Shown: positions 1 to 11,233 of the stretch, in pieces
Layout: every line of letters begins with the position of its first letter
Numbering within the stretch: position 1 is the stretch's first letter
From: Aspidapion aeneum
Taxonomy: Eukaryota; Arthropoda; Insecta; Coleoptera; Brentidae
DNA: 64,000 nucleotides
Direction of reading: 5' to 3'
NCBI GenBank assembly: GCA_963576565.1
Contig: OY755047.1
Span: 5,240,931 to 5,304,930, forward strand
Notes under the pieces: generated by a model
The model's input: only the letters and a program-made list of their open reading frames with translations
What the model was told of the DNA's origin: nothing
Database searches by the model: none
Made by a program: the position numbers and the translations under genes

Positions 1-1232
1 GACAATGTTACAAAAAATACATTAAAATATCTATGGTGTTCCGCATTTGTATTCTATGTTACTGAAGATCTCTCTGTCTAAAGGTCGGAAATCCGCGGAA
101 AATGTACGAAAATCTCGCTAACAGGAGCAGGCTAGCATAAGTGCAAAGAGGTGACAGGAAATAATTGAAATGGCAGCAATGCCTATCAAATGTAATTTTT
201 TTCTGTTTTAAGGCTTTTTAGCACAAAGTATATAGCCTATCGCAGTATCGTATACTTTGTGTTTTTAGGTAAATATGTTGGTTGTTTTCTCAGAGTATAT
301 ATTATTATTACTCTAAGGTTGTTTTCTATGTAGGAAAGTATTTCGTCAACGCATTATACCTCAGGATCAAAACAAAAAATTTAAAAAAAGCTCGAGCCTA
401 TGCTTCTGTCGTTAGATGGCGCATAATATTTTAGAACGATTTCCGTTTCCTGGCAGAGGTATTTAAAACATTTGCCGTTTAAAATTTTTTTTTTTGTTTT
501 TATGGATAAAAAACGGGCATATGGATTTTTTGACTAGTGAAAAATGGTTTTTTACCAGATCAAACTGTTATCACCTAGAGGCCTTTTGCTACATCAACAC
601 ACTTGATTATGCATTTTTTTTAAGTTAAAATTCTCTAAAATTTAATCATTGGTTTCTACTACTTATTGACATATCTCCGGATGGAGGTCGGAAAGTACAC
701 AGAAAATATACAAAAATTTCGGCCTCAGGAGCAGGAGAGCATAAGTGTGAGAAGGTTACAGGAAAATTTGGTTTAGTTTGTTAACATTGCTCAAATATTT
801 TTATGTTGGCTCTGTGTTGTCTAGTGATGATTTTGTTGTTTTTTTGATCACAAAGGGATTTTTTTTTGGGGTATAGTCCCTAAAAATAAAAAAAGGGTTT
901 GCAAAAAAGATTTTAAAAAAACACTAGTATTTACAGCAGATGCTAGAAGGCGCAAACAGTTTAGGTTGGCGACGCTGCGATAAGTTAGCTTATTTCGGTT
1001 TCCATTAATTACTCCATTTTTTTTACTTTTGTCGTTTTTTTTTCGAAAATAAAGAGAATTTTATGGATCTTTACACTTGTAAATTATTTTTGGGTTAAAC
1101 AATCATCACATACAACCCTTATGCTACCAAATATGTTCAATTTCTTTTTAAATTTCAAAATTTTATGAAATATTAATAATATTCCTGTGTGCTTTTGTCA
1201 TATGAGCTTTTTTCCTGTACCCTAAATTTAAA
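1..1232. repeat. Diverged copies of the 0.6-kb array
   Basis: No gene seen. Two degenerate blocks (about 60-480 and 660-1050) resemble the array monomer that follows: each has an 'aggagcaggagagcataagt'-like stretch and then a 'tagatggcgca' or 'tagaaggcgcaaacag' stretch. They look like old edge copies of the array. Confidence 0.55.
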
Positions 1233-1236
1233 GTCA

Positions 1237-1320
1237 CAGCTTGACCATTACCCCCCCCCCCTTGAACCGAACCGAACCGACCCCCCCCCCCCAGAATTTG
1301 GCTCCAGAACCGCCCTTGGT
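1237..1320. repeat. Poly-C tracts and CCGAA pentamers
   Basis: Two runs of cytosines surround 'gaaccgaaccgaaccga'. The same AACCG-type pentamer recurs inside hairpin elements near 32.1, 60.2 and 60.8-61.1 kb. Short ORFs here are translations of low-complexity DNA. Confidence 0.6.
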
Positions 1321-1326
1321 TTTAGT

Positions 1327-1445
1327 CAGTGGCGTATATATGTATATATTTTCGACACATTTCATGAATACAAACATAAAATACGGGCTGATGGGGTCTC
1401 GGACCCCCCCCCCCCCCCCGAAACTTTCTTCCATATACGCCACTG
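1327..1445. mobile_element. hAT-type MITE, copy 1 (119 bp)
   Basis: Begins CAGTGGCGTATATA and ends with the imperfect inverted copy ATATACGCCACTG. It is flanked by a perfect 8-bp direct repeat GTTTTAGT (1319-1326 and 1446-1453). CAG/CTG termini with 8-bp TSDs are typical of the hAT superfamily. No coding capacity. Poly-C tract inside. Same family as 5993-6194 and 49309-49881. Confidence 0.9.
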
Positions 1446-1453
1446 GTTTTAGT

Positions 1454-4400
1454 ACAATCGCATTCGTCCTGCAATTTTATACACGCAAAATATACGAAAA
1501 CACAACTCCTGATAACAAGAGTGCACAAGCGCTAAGAAGTAGTAGAAAATTGTGTTTTTATTTTCTAGAATTTATAAGAAATCTATGATTTTAACACAAT
1601 CGCATTCGACGGCTTTAAAAGAAATCTTTGGGTGCCACATCGTGGTAACATGATACCAGGAGAGCACAAGCGTTAAAGAGGTAGCAGAAAATGTATTTAA
1701 AGAGCTTGCAAAAATAGATTATATCAAAAATACTTGTATTTACATCGGTCGCTAGATGGCGCAAACAGTTTAGGTTGGCGGCACTGCGATAAGTTATTTC
1801 CGCTTTCTTTAAAAAAAAAAATTCATTTGCCGTTTTTTTGGAAATGAAGACGATTTTATGGATTTTGACCCATGTAAATTATTTCTGGGTTCAACATTCA
1901 TCACCTACAACCTTTAAATTCCTTGGGACAGGCTCATAGCTTTGATTTTACATGGGCTGTATAATGAAAGCTTGTAGCTGCTTGTAGCTATAAGACCGGG
2001 CATTTTGTAACATTTTAGTTTTAAGGTTTGTTTTATATAATTATGATTAAGGCTTTCATCATGGTGTAATTCCTAAGATAAGCATTTTATTTGGAAAGAA
2101 TGCCGTCTTTATTTTTTCATGTGTTTTTATACAATATTTTCTAGAATTTATAAGAAATCTATGATTTTGACACAATCGCATTCGACGGCTTTAAAAGAAA
2201 TCTATGGGTGCCACATCGTGGTAACATTTTCTACACGCAAAATATACGAAAACACAACTCTTGATATTAGGAGAGCACAAGCGTTAAAGAGGTAGCAGAA
2301 AATGTATTTAAAAAGCATGACAAAATAGATTTTTATCAAAAACACTAGTATTTACATCGGTCGCTAGATGGCGCAAACAGTTTAGGTTGGCAGCACTGTG
2401 ATAAGTTATTTCCGCTTTCTTTAAAAGGGGTAGGTATTACTTTTTTTTTTACATTTGCCGTTTTTATGGAAATAAAGAGAATTTTATGGATTTTGACCTA
2501 TGTAAATTATTTCCGGGTTCAACAGTCATCACCTATAACCTTTAAATTCCTTGGGACAGGCTCATAGCTTTGATTTTACATGGGCTGTATAGTGAAAACT
2601 TGTAGCTGCTTATAGCTATAAGACCGGGCATTTTTTAACATTTCAGTTGTAAAGTTTGTTTTATATATATAATTATGATTAAGGCAGAAGCTTTCATCAT
2701 GGTGTAATTCTTAAGATAAGCATTTTATTTGGAAAGAATGCCGTCTGTATTTTTTCATGTGTTTTTATAAAAAATTTTCTAGAATTTATAAAAAATCTAT
2801 GATTTTAACACAATCGCACTCGACGGCTTGAAAAGATATCTTTGGGTGCCACATCGTGGCAACATGATATCAGGAGAGCACAAGCGTTAAAGAGGTAGCA
2901 GAAAATGTATTTAAAGAGCTTGCAAAAATAGATTCTATCAAAAACACTAGTATTTACATCGGTCGCTAGATGGCGCAAACAGTTTAGGTTGGCGGCACTG
3001 CGATAAGTTATTTCCGCTTTCTTTAAAAAAAAAATTTCATTTGCCGTTTTTTTGGAAATAAAGAGGATTTTATGGATTTTGACCCATGTAAATTATTTCT
3101 GGGTTCAACATTCATCCCCTACAACCTTCAATTCCTTGGGACAGGCTCATAGCTTTTATTTTACATGGGCTGTATAATCAAAGCTTATAGCTGCTTATAG
3201 CTATAAGACCGGGCATTTTGTAACATTTTAGTTTTAAGGTTTGTTCTATATAATTATGATTAAGTCAGAAGCTTTCATCACGGTGTATATTTGGAACGAA
3301 TGCCGTCTGTATTTTTCCATGTGTTTTTATACAAAATTTTCTAGAATTTATAAGAAATCTATGATTTTTACACAATCGCATTCGACGGCTTTAAAAGAAA
3401 TCTTTGGGTGCCACATCGTGGTAACATTTTCTACACGCAAAATATACGAAAACACAACTCTTGATATCAGGAGAGCACAAGCGTTAAAGAGGTAGCAGAA
3501 AATTTATTTAAAAAGCTTGCAAAAATAGATTTTATCAAAAACACTAGTATTTACATCGGTCGCTAGATGGCGCAAACAGTTTAGGTTGGCAGCACTGTGA
3601 TAAGTTATTTCCGCTTTCTTTAAAAGGGGTAGGTATTACTTTTTTTTTACATTTGCCGTTTTTATGGAAATAAAGAGAATTTTATGGATTTTGACCTATG
3701 TAAATTATTTCCTGGTTCAACAGTCATCACCTATAACCTTTAAATACCTTGGGACAGGCTCATAGCTTTGATTTTACATGGGCTGTATTCATAGCTTGTA
3801 GCTGCTTATAGCTATAAGACCGGGCATTTTGTAACATTTTAGTTTTAAGGTTTGTTTCATATAAATAATTATGTTTATGATTAAGGCAGAAGCTTTCATT
3901 ATGGTGTAATTCCTAAGATAAGCATTTTATTTGGAAAGAATGCTGTATTTTTTCATGTGTTTTTATACAAATTTTTTTAGAATTTATAAAAAATCTATGA
4001 TTTTAACACAATCGCACTCGACGGCTTTAAAAGAAATCTTTGGGTGCCACATCGTGGCAACACGATATCAGGAGAGCACAAGCGTTAAAGATGTAGCAGA
4101 AAATGTATGTAAAGAGCTTGCAAAAATAGAATATATCAAAAACACTAGTATTAACATCGGTTGCTAGATGGCGCAAACAATTTAGGTTGGCAGCACAGCG
4201 ATAAGTTATTTCCGCTTTCTTAAAAAAAAAATCATTTGCCGTTTTTTTGGAAATAAAGAGGATCTTATGGATTTTGACCCATGTAAATTATTTCTGGGTT
4301 CAACATTCATCACCTACATCCTTTAAATTCCTTGGGACAGGCTCATAGCTTTTAATTTACATGGGCTGTATAATCAAAGCTTATAGCTAGAGTCCCTGTA

Positions 4401-4788
4401 TGTTGACATATTTGGATATCCAAATATGTCAACATACAGGGACTCTAGTATAAGACCGGGCATTTTTTAACATTTTAGTTTTAAGGTTTGTTTTATATAA
4501 TTATGATTAAGGCAAGAAGCTTTCATCATGATGTAATTCCTAAGATAAGCATTTTATTTGGAAAGAATGCCGTCTGTATTTTTTCATGTGTTTTTATACA
4601 AAATTTTCTAGAATTTATAAAAAATCTATGATTTTAACACAATCGCATTCGACGGCTTTAAAAGAAATCTTTGGGTGCCACATCGTGGCAACATGATATC
4701 AGGAGAGCACAAGCGTTAAAGAGGTAGCAGAAAATGTTTTTAAAGAGCTTATAATTATGATTAAGGCTTTCATCATGGTGTAATTCCT
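1454..4788 (+). repeat. Tandem array, about 0.57-0.64-kb monomers
   Basis: The block starting 'ctagaatttataa' followed by 'atctatgatttt' recurs near 1566, 2143, 2777, 3341, 3978 and 4606 (spacings 577, 634, 564, 637, 628). Monomers come in two kinds, with or without an extra segment of about 45 bp ('tctacacgcaaaatatacg'). They alternate A-B-A-B-A-A, so there is a higher-order dimer of about 1.2 kb. No conserved ORF. The array continues at 6609-6761 and 7920-8640 across insertions. Confidence 0.92.
4388..4447. repeat. 60-bp perfect loop-free palindrome
   Basis: The 30 bases from 4388 (TAGAGTCCCTGTATG...) are the exact reverse complement of the 30 bases to 4447 (...CATACAGGGACTCTA). The centre is GGATATCC and there is no spacer. 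It interrupts an array monomer that elsewhere reads 'tatagctataagaccggg', so it is an insertion, probably a tiny TA-flanked MITE. Confidence 0.93.
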
Positions 4789-5088
4789 ACGAGTCGTTAA
4801 ATACCGAGATGAATTCCATCAAAGGAGCATGCGCCAAAATTAACGTCAAAATGTCTAATTTAAATTATTGGCGCGAATACCGTGATTGGCGCGAGATCGA
4901 AGAGCTTAACGTATAATAAAAAATTCAAGGTATAAAATAATGGTCAATTCTAATTTTTAGGTATGATTTAATGTCGGTCCTGGGTGGTTTTTTATAATCG
5001 GAGCACTCAGCAACTTTATCATTGAAAATAAATTGAGATTTTTTTGGTTAATTATGACAACATAATTTTTTTCTATCCGTCACCATGT

Positions 5089-5798
5089 ACATAGTGTCCC
5101 AAATTCGATGTTTTTGGGGGGTTTCGTGTTTCTAGAGGGGCTAAAAAAAACTGATCCCCCTTTGCGACACTCAAATTTCAAAAGAAGCTTAAAGGTGAAA
5201 ATCGCATTTTGATATAGCAAGCCGTTTTTAAACTACGGGGTGTTTTTAAAAAATCTGCATTTTGTATTTTTTTTTATTTTTACCACATATTTTAGTCTAC
5301 TTAGTGGGTTTAAAATATTTTTATATTATAAAATTATAAAAATAAAAAAATAATAAAGAGGTGATTAAAAAATAAAAATAGAGAAAACAATAAAAAAATA
5401 AAAAAATTAAATAGAGTTTGATAAATCATTTTAAAGGAAATTTTAAGCTAATTTTAAAAATCGAATAAAAAAAAGAGTTATTCTGTAAGAAAAATAACAA
5501 CTTTATGCAATATTTTAAAAACCAAAAGAGATAAATAAAAACTGTTTACATCTGTCAATTCTTCAAGAAAAGATCTATAAGAAAGCTATTTACACATAAA
5601 CAAAAAAGTTATAGACCCCCTCCCAAAATGCAGACAAAAACACTCCGTAGCTTAAAAACGGCTTGCTATATCTAAATCTGGTTTTCACCTTTAGGCTTCT
5701 CTTGAAATTTGAGCGTCGAAAAGGGGGGTCAGTTTTTTTTTATCTCCCCTAGAAATACCCGACACCTTAAAAAAACAACGAATTTGTGACACCCTGTA
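5089..5798. mobile_element. Foldback element nested in 4789-6608
   Basis: Left arm (catagtgtcccaaattcgat onward, to about 5265) and right arm (about 5615-5798, ending gtgacaccctgta) are imperfect inverted repeats of about 180 bp around an AT-rich middle. The ends resemble the CAGGGTG(T/G)-type termini at 28165-29757 and 43819-45945, which sit at TA dinucleotides. No ORF. Confidence 0.75.
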
Positions 5799-5992
5799 CA
5801 GGGTGTGACAATGAAGTCGATTTTTTGAGAGGAAACACCCTGTATATTTTTTCATTTTAAGATTCGTCTTTTCTTTCTGATTTCAAAAATATACAATATC
5901 TACGTGCTGCGATTAATATTTTTTGAGGTATATGCAGTATTTCTTCTATATGATCTTATGCATTTCACGTTTATTTTGTTTTGCCATGGGAG

Positions 5993-6194
5993 CAGTGGCG
6001 TATATAGAAAAAAGTTTCGGGGTGGGCCCGAGACAGTTTTGGGGGGGGGGGGGGCGAGACCTCATGAGGCTGTATTTTATGCTATTTTATGTTTGTATTC
6101 ATGAAATATGTGGAAAATATCCAAAAAAATCTTAGCTTCGGGGGGGGGGCCGGGCCGGGCCCCCCAGGCCCCCCCATCCATATATACGCCACTG
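5993..6194. mobile_element. hAT-type MITE, copy 2 (202 bp)
   Basis: Begins CAGTGGCGTATATAG and ends TATATACGCCACTG, with perfect 8-bp TSD CATGGGAG at 5985-5992 and 6195-6202. The interior holds poly-G tracts. It is nested inside the 1.8-kb TIR transposon and is in the opposite orientation to copy 1. Confidence 0.93.
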
Positions 6195-6215
6195 CATGGG
6201 AGTATTGACTCTCAA

Positions 6216-6473
6216 CTACAATGTTTCTTCAAGTATTTCTTGTTTGTGTTTGTATTTCAAAACATCACACAGATCCAAGTTTTTTGTGAAGGAGCATTTA
6301 CATTCTAGGCATCTAAACATAAAAACACTTTCTGCATAGGAATACCTTTGTTTTTGTATGTCATGTTTACTTTGACAGTGTTTATTCAAATTAAATTGGG
6401 CACTAAATAATTTATTGTCACACAACTTGCACGTCACCGGCATTTTCACAGCACAAAAACGACGAATTTTCAT
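6216..6473 (-). CDS. Small C2H2 zinc-finger ORF of a transposon
   Basis: An 85-residue ORF. Residues 15-38 form one C2H2-like finger (CKLC ... HCQSKH). A second, degenerate finger follows (CLEC ... KYKH), with the first histidine replaced. It lies inside the 1.8-kb TIR element, near its right end, so it is probably an element-encoded DNA-binding protein or the 5' exon of one, not a host gene. I cannot assign a family. Confidence 0.5.
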   Translation of the reverse strand: MKIRRFCAVKMPVTCKLCDNKLFSAQFNLNKHCQSKHDIQKQRYSYAESVFMFRCLECKCSFTKNLDLCDVLKYKHKQEILEETL

Positions 6474-6608
6474 AAAAAAGAACTGGAAATTATTAAAGTT
6501 TTGCTGTATAAAACCATACTGAAATATCTTTCAGTTGATTGGTTGGCAGAAGTGACAGATCAACGCTTGCGCACGTCTTGGAATTCATCTCGGTATTTAA
6601 CGACTCGT

Positions 6609-6761
6609 TAATTCCTAAGACAGGCATTTTATTTGGAAAGAATGCCGTCTTTATTTTTTCATGTGTTTTTATACAAAATTTTCTAGAATGTATAAGAAAT
6701 CTATGATTTTAACACAATCGCATTCGACGGCTTTAAAAGAAATCTTTGGGTGCCACATCGT
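6609..6761 (+). repeat. Array remnant between two insertions
   Basis: Continues the 0.6-kb monomer from 'taattcctaag' to 'gtgccacatcgt'. It provides the flanks that prove the insertion boundaries of both neighbouring elements. Confidence 0.88.
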
Positions 6762-7919
6762 CATTGGCGTAGCTAGCCTTGCTTTTCAGGGGGAGCCGTG
6801 GCCCCGGTCTATCTTGAACAAAAAGCAAACATAGGTTTTAAAGAGTCGTGCAAAGTGTGCAATGAATAAAAAAAAAATACGCGCATTAAATGTTCTAATA
6901 TTTTATTATAACAAATGTAATAATACATTTACCAACTTATTTATATGTATACACAGGAAGTATGTAATTCAGCAATTCTACAAAGAAAGTTTTCTACGTC
7001 GCTGACTGAAAGCGTCTACCACACTGTCTAAGCCGAATGTCTCTCTTGAGTCATAGTTGTTCTAAGCCAATTAAAAACTCTCCTCATGGCAGAGAAAGAC
7101 CTCTCGCAAGTTGCACTTGAAATTGGAAGAATACTCGCAACTTTAAAAAGTTGGTAGAGGTTTGGATAGGTGTTTTCTGCTATATATTGTTTGATAGAAT
7201 CATGACCAACAGTTTGATTTAACCGAAAAATACAATTCTTTAAAACGGTAATTTCTGCTCTTAGAGCAGAAGTATTAATATTAAAAATTTCCCGGTATTG
7301 CTCGACGAATTTATTCCATTTAACGACGTGGGAAAACTTAATATGAAAATGGTTATGAAATTGTCACCAAAATCGGAAAATTTCCATAAGACACTAAACG
7401 CTAACCTCAAAAAAACTAAAAAGATTATTATATTTATTTTAGAAAAACAGTTTAAAAAGGTCTTTTATAACCTTACGACATCTACAATCCGATTTCGGAA
7501 ACAGAAGGGCAAAGGTCGCTGTCTTTATTAAATGCGAAATTCAACTTACACTTCTATAATATTTTACAAGATGTCGCCAATATGTATGAAATATTCAATA
7601 TGCATAATTATGTTTAAATTTAAAAATTATTTTCGGGAAATTGCATAAGTGCAGAAAAGTTACCGATAATTTAAAGAGAAAAAGCCTAATTCCGCAAGAC
7701 AAGGGCTTTTTCCTGAAATGTAAACATTATCTGAATGATTTTAACGCACCTATTTTATTTGAATATTTCCCGAATAATAATAGAAAAGTATGTATTTTCA
7801 GCGTCATGTTCTTTTACTAGTAGTCGGTAGGGGAGGCCTAAAATATCTTAGGGGGGGGCCTGAGGTTCTTCAGGGGGGGGGGCAGGCCCCCCCCTGGCCC
7901 ACCCCTAGCTACGCCAATG
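6762..7919 (-). mobile_element. hAT transposon relic, 1158 bp
   Basis: Termini CATTGGCGTAGCTAG and CTAGCTACGCCAATG are flanked by a perfect 8-bp TSD CACATCGT (6754-6761, 7920-7927). The intact array gives the empty site 'ccacatcgtggtaac'. It encodes a decayed hAT transposase C-terminus on the minus strand (7028-7332) and has G/C runs near the right end. Internally deleted and non-autonomous. Confidence 0.93.
7028..7332 (-). pseudogene. hAT transposase C-terminal fragment
   Basis: About 100 uninterrupted codons without a start. The C-terminal part reads TYPNLYQLFKVASILPISSA followed by TCERSFSAMRRV and NWLRTTMTQERHSA-stop. This is the hAT dimerisation domain: conserved YP-NL, A-ILP-SSA-CERSFS and LR--M--ER motifs, as in ZMYM1-like hAT transposases. 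Upstream residues (KWNKFVEQYREIF...) continue in frame. The catalytic part and start are missing, so this is a relic. Confidence 0.88.
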
Positions 7920-8640
7920 CACATCGTGGTAACATTTCTACACGCAAAATATACGAAAACACAACTCTTGATATCAGGAGAGCACAAGCGTTAAAGAGGT
8001 AGCAGAAAATGTATTTAAAAAGCTTGCAAAAATAGATTTTATCAAAAACACTAGTATTTACATCGGTCGCTAGATGGCGCAAACACTTTAGGTTGCCTAG
8101 GGTCACTGCATCCTGGAAGCCTGGCGTCTCCATACACTACGTCTTCGTGATGCAGTGACCCTAAGGTTGCCAGGCACTGCGATAAATTATTTCCGCTTTC
8201 TTTAAAAAAAAAATTCATTTGCCGTTTTTTTGGAAATAAAGATTTTATGGATTTTGACCTATGTAAATTATTTACAACCTTTAAATTCCTCGGGACAGGC
8301 TTTGATTTTACATGAGCTGTATAATGAAATCTTGTAGCTGCTTATAGCATTTTGTATCATTTTAGTTTTAAGGTTTGTTTTATATAATTATGATTAAGGC
8401 AGAAGCTTTTATCATTGTGTATCCTAAGATAAGCATTTTATTTGGAAAAACTGCTGTCTGTATTTTTTCATGTGTTTTTATACAAAATTTTGTAGAATTT
8501 ATTAAAAATCTATGATTTTAACACAATCGCATTCGACGGCTTTAAAAGAAATCTTTGATTGTCACATTCGTGGCAACATCTTTTACACGCATAGCCCTGG
8601 CAAAATATACGAAAATACGACTCTTGATATCAGGAGTGCA
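7920..8640 (+). repeat. Last copy of the 0.6-kb array
   Basis: Array sequence resumes after the hAT TSD and runs to about 8640 ('aggagtgcacaagtgcgaaagagg'). It is interrupted by a 66-bp hairpin at 8098-8163 and has small deletions. Confidence 0.85.
8098..8163. mobile_element. 66-bp micro-MITE with 8-bp TSD
   Basis: Begins TAGGGTCACTGCATC and ends with its perfect reverse complement GATGCAGTGACCCTA. It is flanked by the direct repeat AGGTTGCC (8090-8097, 8164-8171). The intact array 'tttaggttggcggcactg' shows the site without it. The size and 8-bp TSD suggest a minimal hAT-mobilised hairpin. Confidence 0.88.
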
Positions 8641-9073
8641 CAAGTGCGAAAGAGGTGTAGGCCTTGCCAGACTGACGGAACCGAATCTAAAATCCTTTAT
8701 CCTTCTCTATGCCTTTTTTTCTATCATAGCTTAATTAAAACAGCCCGCCAGACCGAGCTGAAAATTCGTTTTCTCTGTTATCTATGCTTGCCATAGGCAA
8801 TTACACTTTTGTGACTATGACATGAATAAACATTCTCTAGCCAGAAATATATTAAAAAGTAAATAATATGTCATGTTGGTAGAAAATTAAAGGGAAAACT
8901 GTCATTGTCTCTGGATGAAAAAATGCTGACAAAAAAGAACGCACAGATAAAAATAACTCATGGATCGTCCTTAAATTACCTAACGCAAAAATTCAGGATT
9001 TTTGACACCTCTCGTAACGTATTTTCGACAAAAAACATTGAGTGTAACGCAACGCCATACCCCCCCTAGAGCG
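8641..9073. other. Intergenic, no gene seen
   Basis: Non-repetitive AT-rich sequence. The ORF across 8512-8796 is an accidental run through array sequence. Confidence 0.5.
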
Positions 9074-9076
9074 TTA

Positions 9077-9219
9077 TACCCTGGTTCCACCAATGCATGC
9101 CCACCCCGATTCAAAAAACGCATCAGGTGACACTGCATTTAAAACTGGTGCAAATCCATGGTCCATCACGTGATGCGTTTTTTGAATAGGGGTGGGCATG
9201 CATTGGTGGAAACAGGGTA
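9077..9219. mobile_element. Hairpin MITE, 143 bp
   Basis: Imperfect inverted arms of more than 40 bp (TACCCTGGTTCCACCAATGC ... its complement ending CAGGGTA), flanked by TTA at 9074-9076 and 9220-9222. The 3-bp TTA duplication is what PIF/Harbinger elements make; TA would also be readable. No ORF. Confidence 0.75.
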
Positions 9220-9222
9220 TTA

Positions 9223-9867
9223 TGTAATTTAAGGTCAGGCCCTCAAAGACATGCCACTTTTCAGTTTTTTTTTGTGGCTGTTACGCTGTATATCATAAAT
9301 AGGTTGGAAACCGACATCCCGCTTTTTCTTGCGCGGTCCCGCTTTTTTCTCCCATTAAAATCCCGCTTTTTATGCAAATTGTCCCGATTTTTTCATTTCT
9401 TATAAATTTTATTCATTTTTCGTTTTTATATAAGGGCAGATATTTGTTATTTGTACATACTTATGTGTTTTTGTATGGTTTTAGAATTTTCCAATGTTAT
9501 GATGGAACAGACTCATAGATCAGAACAAGATAAACTTCTTTATGGTTTTTATTTTTAAACAAACATATTATATAAAGTGTAATATACACCAAAATTATAA
9601 TAGAAATAATATACAATATAAATAAAATTAAAATAATTTTTCTATAAATAAATGGACCTAAAATAAAAATCTTGGTAATTGCAATATAATTCAGTGGCAT
9701 GCGCTGGCTGAAAGCCCCCCCCCCCCAAAACCATATAATATGGACCCCTAAATCTGCATTCATTCCCCCCCCTCGGATCCATCTCTGTGTAACAATACAT
9801 GCTCAATAGTGCATAATTTAACAAAAAGTTTAATAACAAATTATAACCTTGTTTTTCCAAAAACCTA
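9223..9867. other. Intergenic, 3' of the zinc-finger gene
   Basis: Contains a cluster of 'cccgcttttt' repeats (9315-9400) of the kind seen near transposon ends, an AT-rich tract, and C runs at 9715-9726 and 9765-9772. No gene recognised. The 3' UTR of the minus-strand zinc-finger gene probably extends into the right end of this stretch. Confidence 0.45.
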
Positions 9868-9869
9868 AC

Positions 9870-11233
9870 TTATGAACTATCTTCTTCAATTTTTATATCA
9901 GGTTCTAGCTGAGAAGGAACCTGCTCTTCCTCATCATCAGGTTCCTCCACTTTTACACACTCCTTACGCACATGTTGAAACCACTTTTGTTTTGATCTAT
10001 ACTGATCTCCACAGTTTTTGCACTCATACATTCTACTTTTGTACACTTTTTTCTTGTTTAAATGAAGTTTTTTATGTCTTTGTAATGAATCTTTTCGTTG
10101 GGTTTCATATGGGCAATCCTCACATTTTAACATAGGTCTGATATCAATAGGCGGATGCTGATCATGAATCGGCATGTGTTTCCTAAGAGATCCTTTGTGT
10201 ATACTTTGAAAAGGACAGTTGTGACATTTATATACTATTGCATGTTTGCGTTCCTCTGTGCTAGAATGGAAATTTTGTTTGTGTTTCCTAAGACAACTTC
10301 GCCATTTGGTAGTAAATGAACACTCTGTGCATCCATGCATATGCACTTCGTTTGGAAAATGCATCAGCACAATGTGTTTTTTCAAATAAACTTTGTAAGA
10401 TGTTTTAAAATCACAAAGATCACATGTATGATACATTTTAGTGACCTTATGAGCATTCTTTTTATGTTTTTTTAGTGCTCTTATATTTCCACAGGCAAAA
10501 ATACATTCATCACATTGAAATAAGGCTTGGCAAGACTCAGTTGAGTCTTGACTAACAGTTTCTTGATTAGGGTTTATCAAATAATGGGTGTGTAAATGTC
10601 TTTTGTATTCATGACATTGTACTGTCTGAAAATTACATCTGTCACATGTCAAAATATTCCCTTCTTTGTGTTTTTTCATGTGTCTGTCTACATTTCTTTT
10701 GATAAGTGACGAATAAGAACAATCTGTACATTTATGTAATGTGTGTATTGTTGAGTTAGGATCTGCATGCCTTAACACATGATTGTCTAGGTTATATTTG
10801 TTGTGTGTGGCAAAATTACAGTCAGGGCAGTGAAAATTCTTTTCTAAATTTGAAGGGTATACTCGTTTTTTCTTTTTGGGTTTCTCCAAACTCTGTTCTA
10901 ACTGTTCTAGAGTGGTTCTTTCAGGTGGTGGATTATAGCTTGGCGGTTGTACAATGTTGTTAGGAGTTGGTTGTGATGGGCCAAAAATAGCATGGTTATA
11001 AGTTGAATAAGACTCATAATACTCATTATTGGATAGATCTGATAAGTCGAAGTTTGGTTGCCTAAAATAATAATATAAAAACAATTTGTGACGAGCTTAA
11101 ATGGCTATAAACCCACCCTAAACTACTAAGTGAATAGAAAACCTTACCCTTGAGCGAATGTATTTTGCAAGCACTTCAAATTTTGTGTAAAGGGCTCTAA
11201 ATGTAGGTGGCTCATTCCAGCGTGACCTTCCAT
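9870..11233 (-). CDS. C2H2 zinc-finger protein, two coding exons
   Basis: Coding exon 1 is 11148-11233 (ATG at 11233, 28 codons plus GG, donor GGTAAG). Exon 2 is 9870-11061 (acceptor TTTTAG, ends at a stop). The join is in frame and gives 425 residues. After an acidic, Asn/Ser/Pro-rich N-terminus and a basic KPKKKKR stretch (possible nuclear signal), there are eight C2H2 fingers (first FHCPDCNFATHN..., last LKCEDCPYETQR...). A final C2HC-like knuckle (CKNC...H...C) and an acidic tail follow. Linkers are not TGEKP type, and many fingers start with C-x2-C-x-F/Y, a pattern common in arthropod polydactyl proteins. Probably a nuclear DNA- or RNA-binding regulator; targets unknown. Its 5' end is divergent from the PRKCSH-like gene. 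Confidence 0.88.

Larger units (their letters stand above)
4789..6608. mobile_element. 1.8-kb TIR transposon with 8-bp TSD
   Basis: Starts ACGAGTCGTTAAATACCGAG and ends with its reverse complement (30-bp terminal inverted repeats, TIRs). The 8-bp direct repeat TAATTCCT lies at 4781-4788 and 6609-6616, and the intact array gives the empty site 'gtaattcctaag'. An 8-bp TSD fits hAT, P or Merlin type elements; the ends lack the hAT CAG, so family is open. It carries a small C2H2 ORF on the minus strand (6216-6473) and two nested insertions (5089-5798, 5993-6194). No full transposase seen. Confidence 0.88.

Noticed and set aside
1189..1588. Overlapping ORFs rich in Pro/Gly around 1.2-1.6 kb
   Set aside because: They are translations of poly-C/poly-G runs and the hAT MITE; no domain, and frames overlap on both strands.
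9872..10135. 87-codon plus-strand ORF opposite the zinc-finger exon
   Set aside because: Antisense shadow of the zinc-finger coding sequence.
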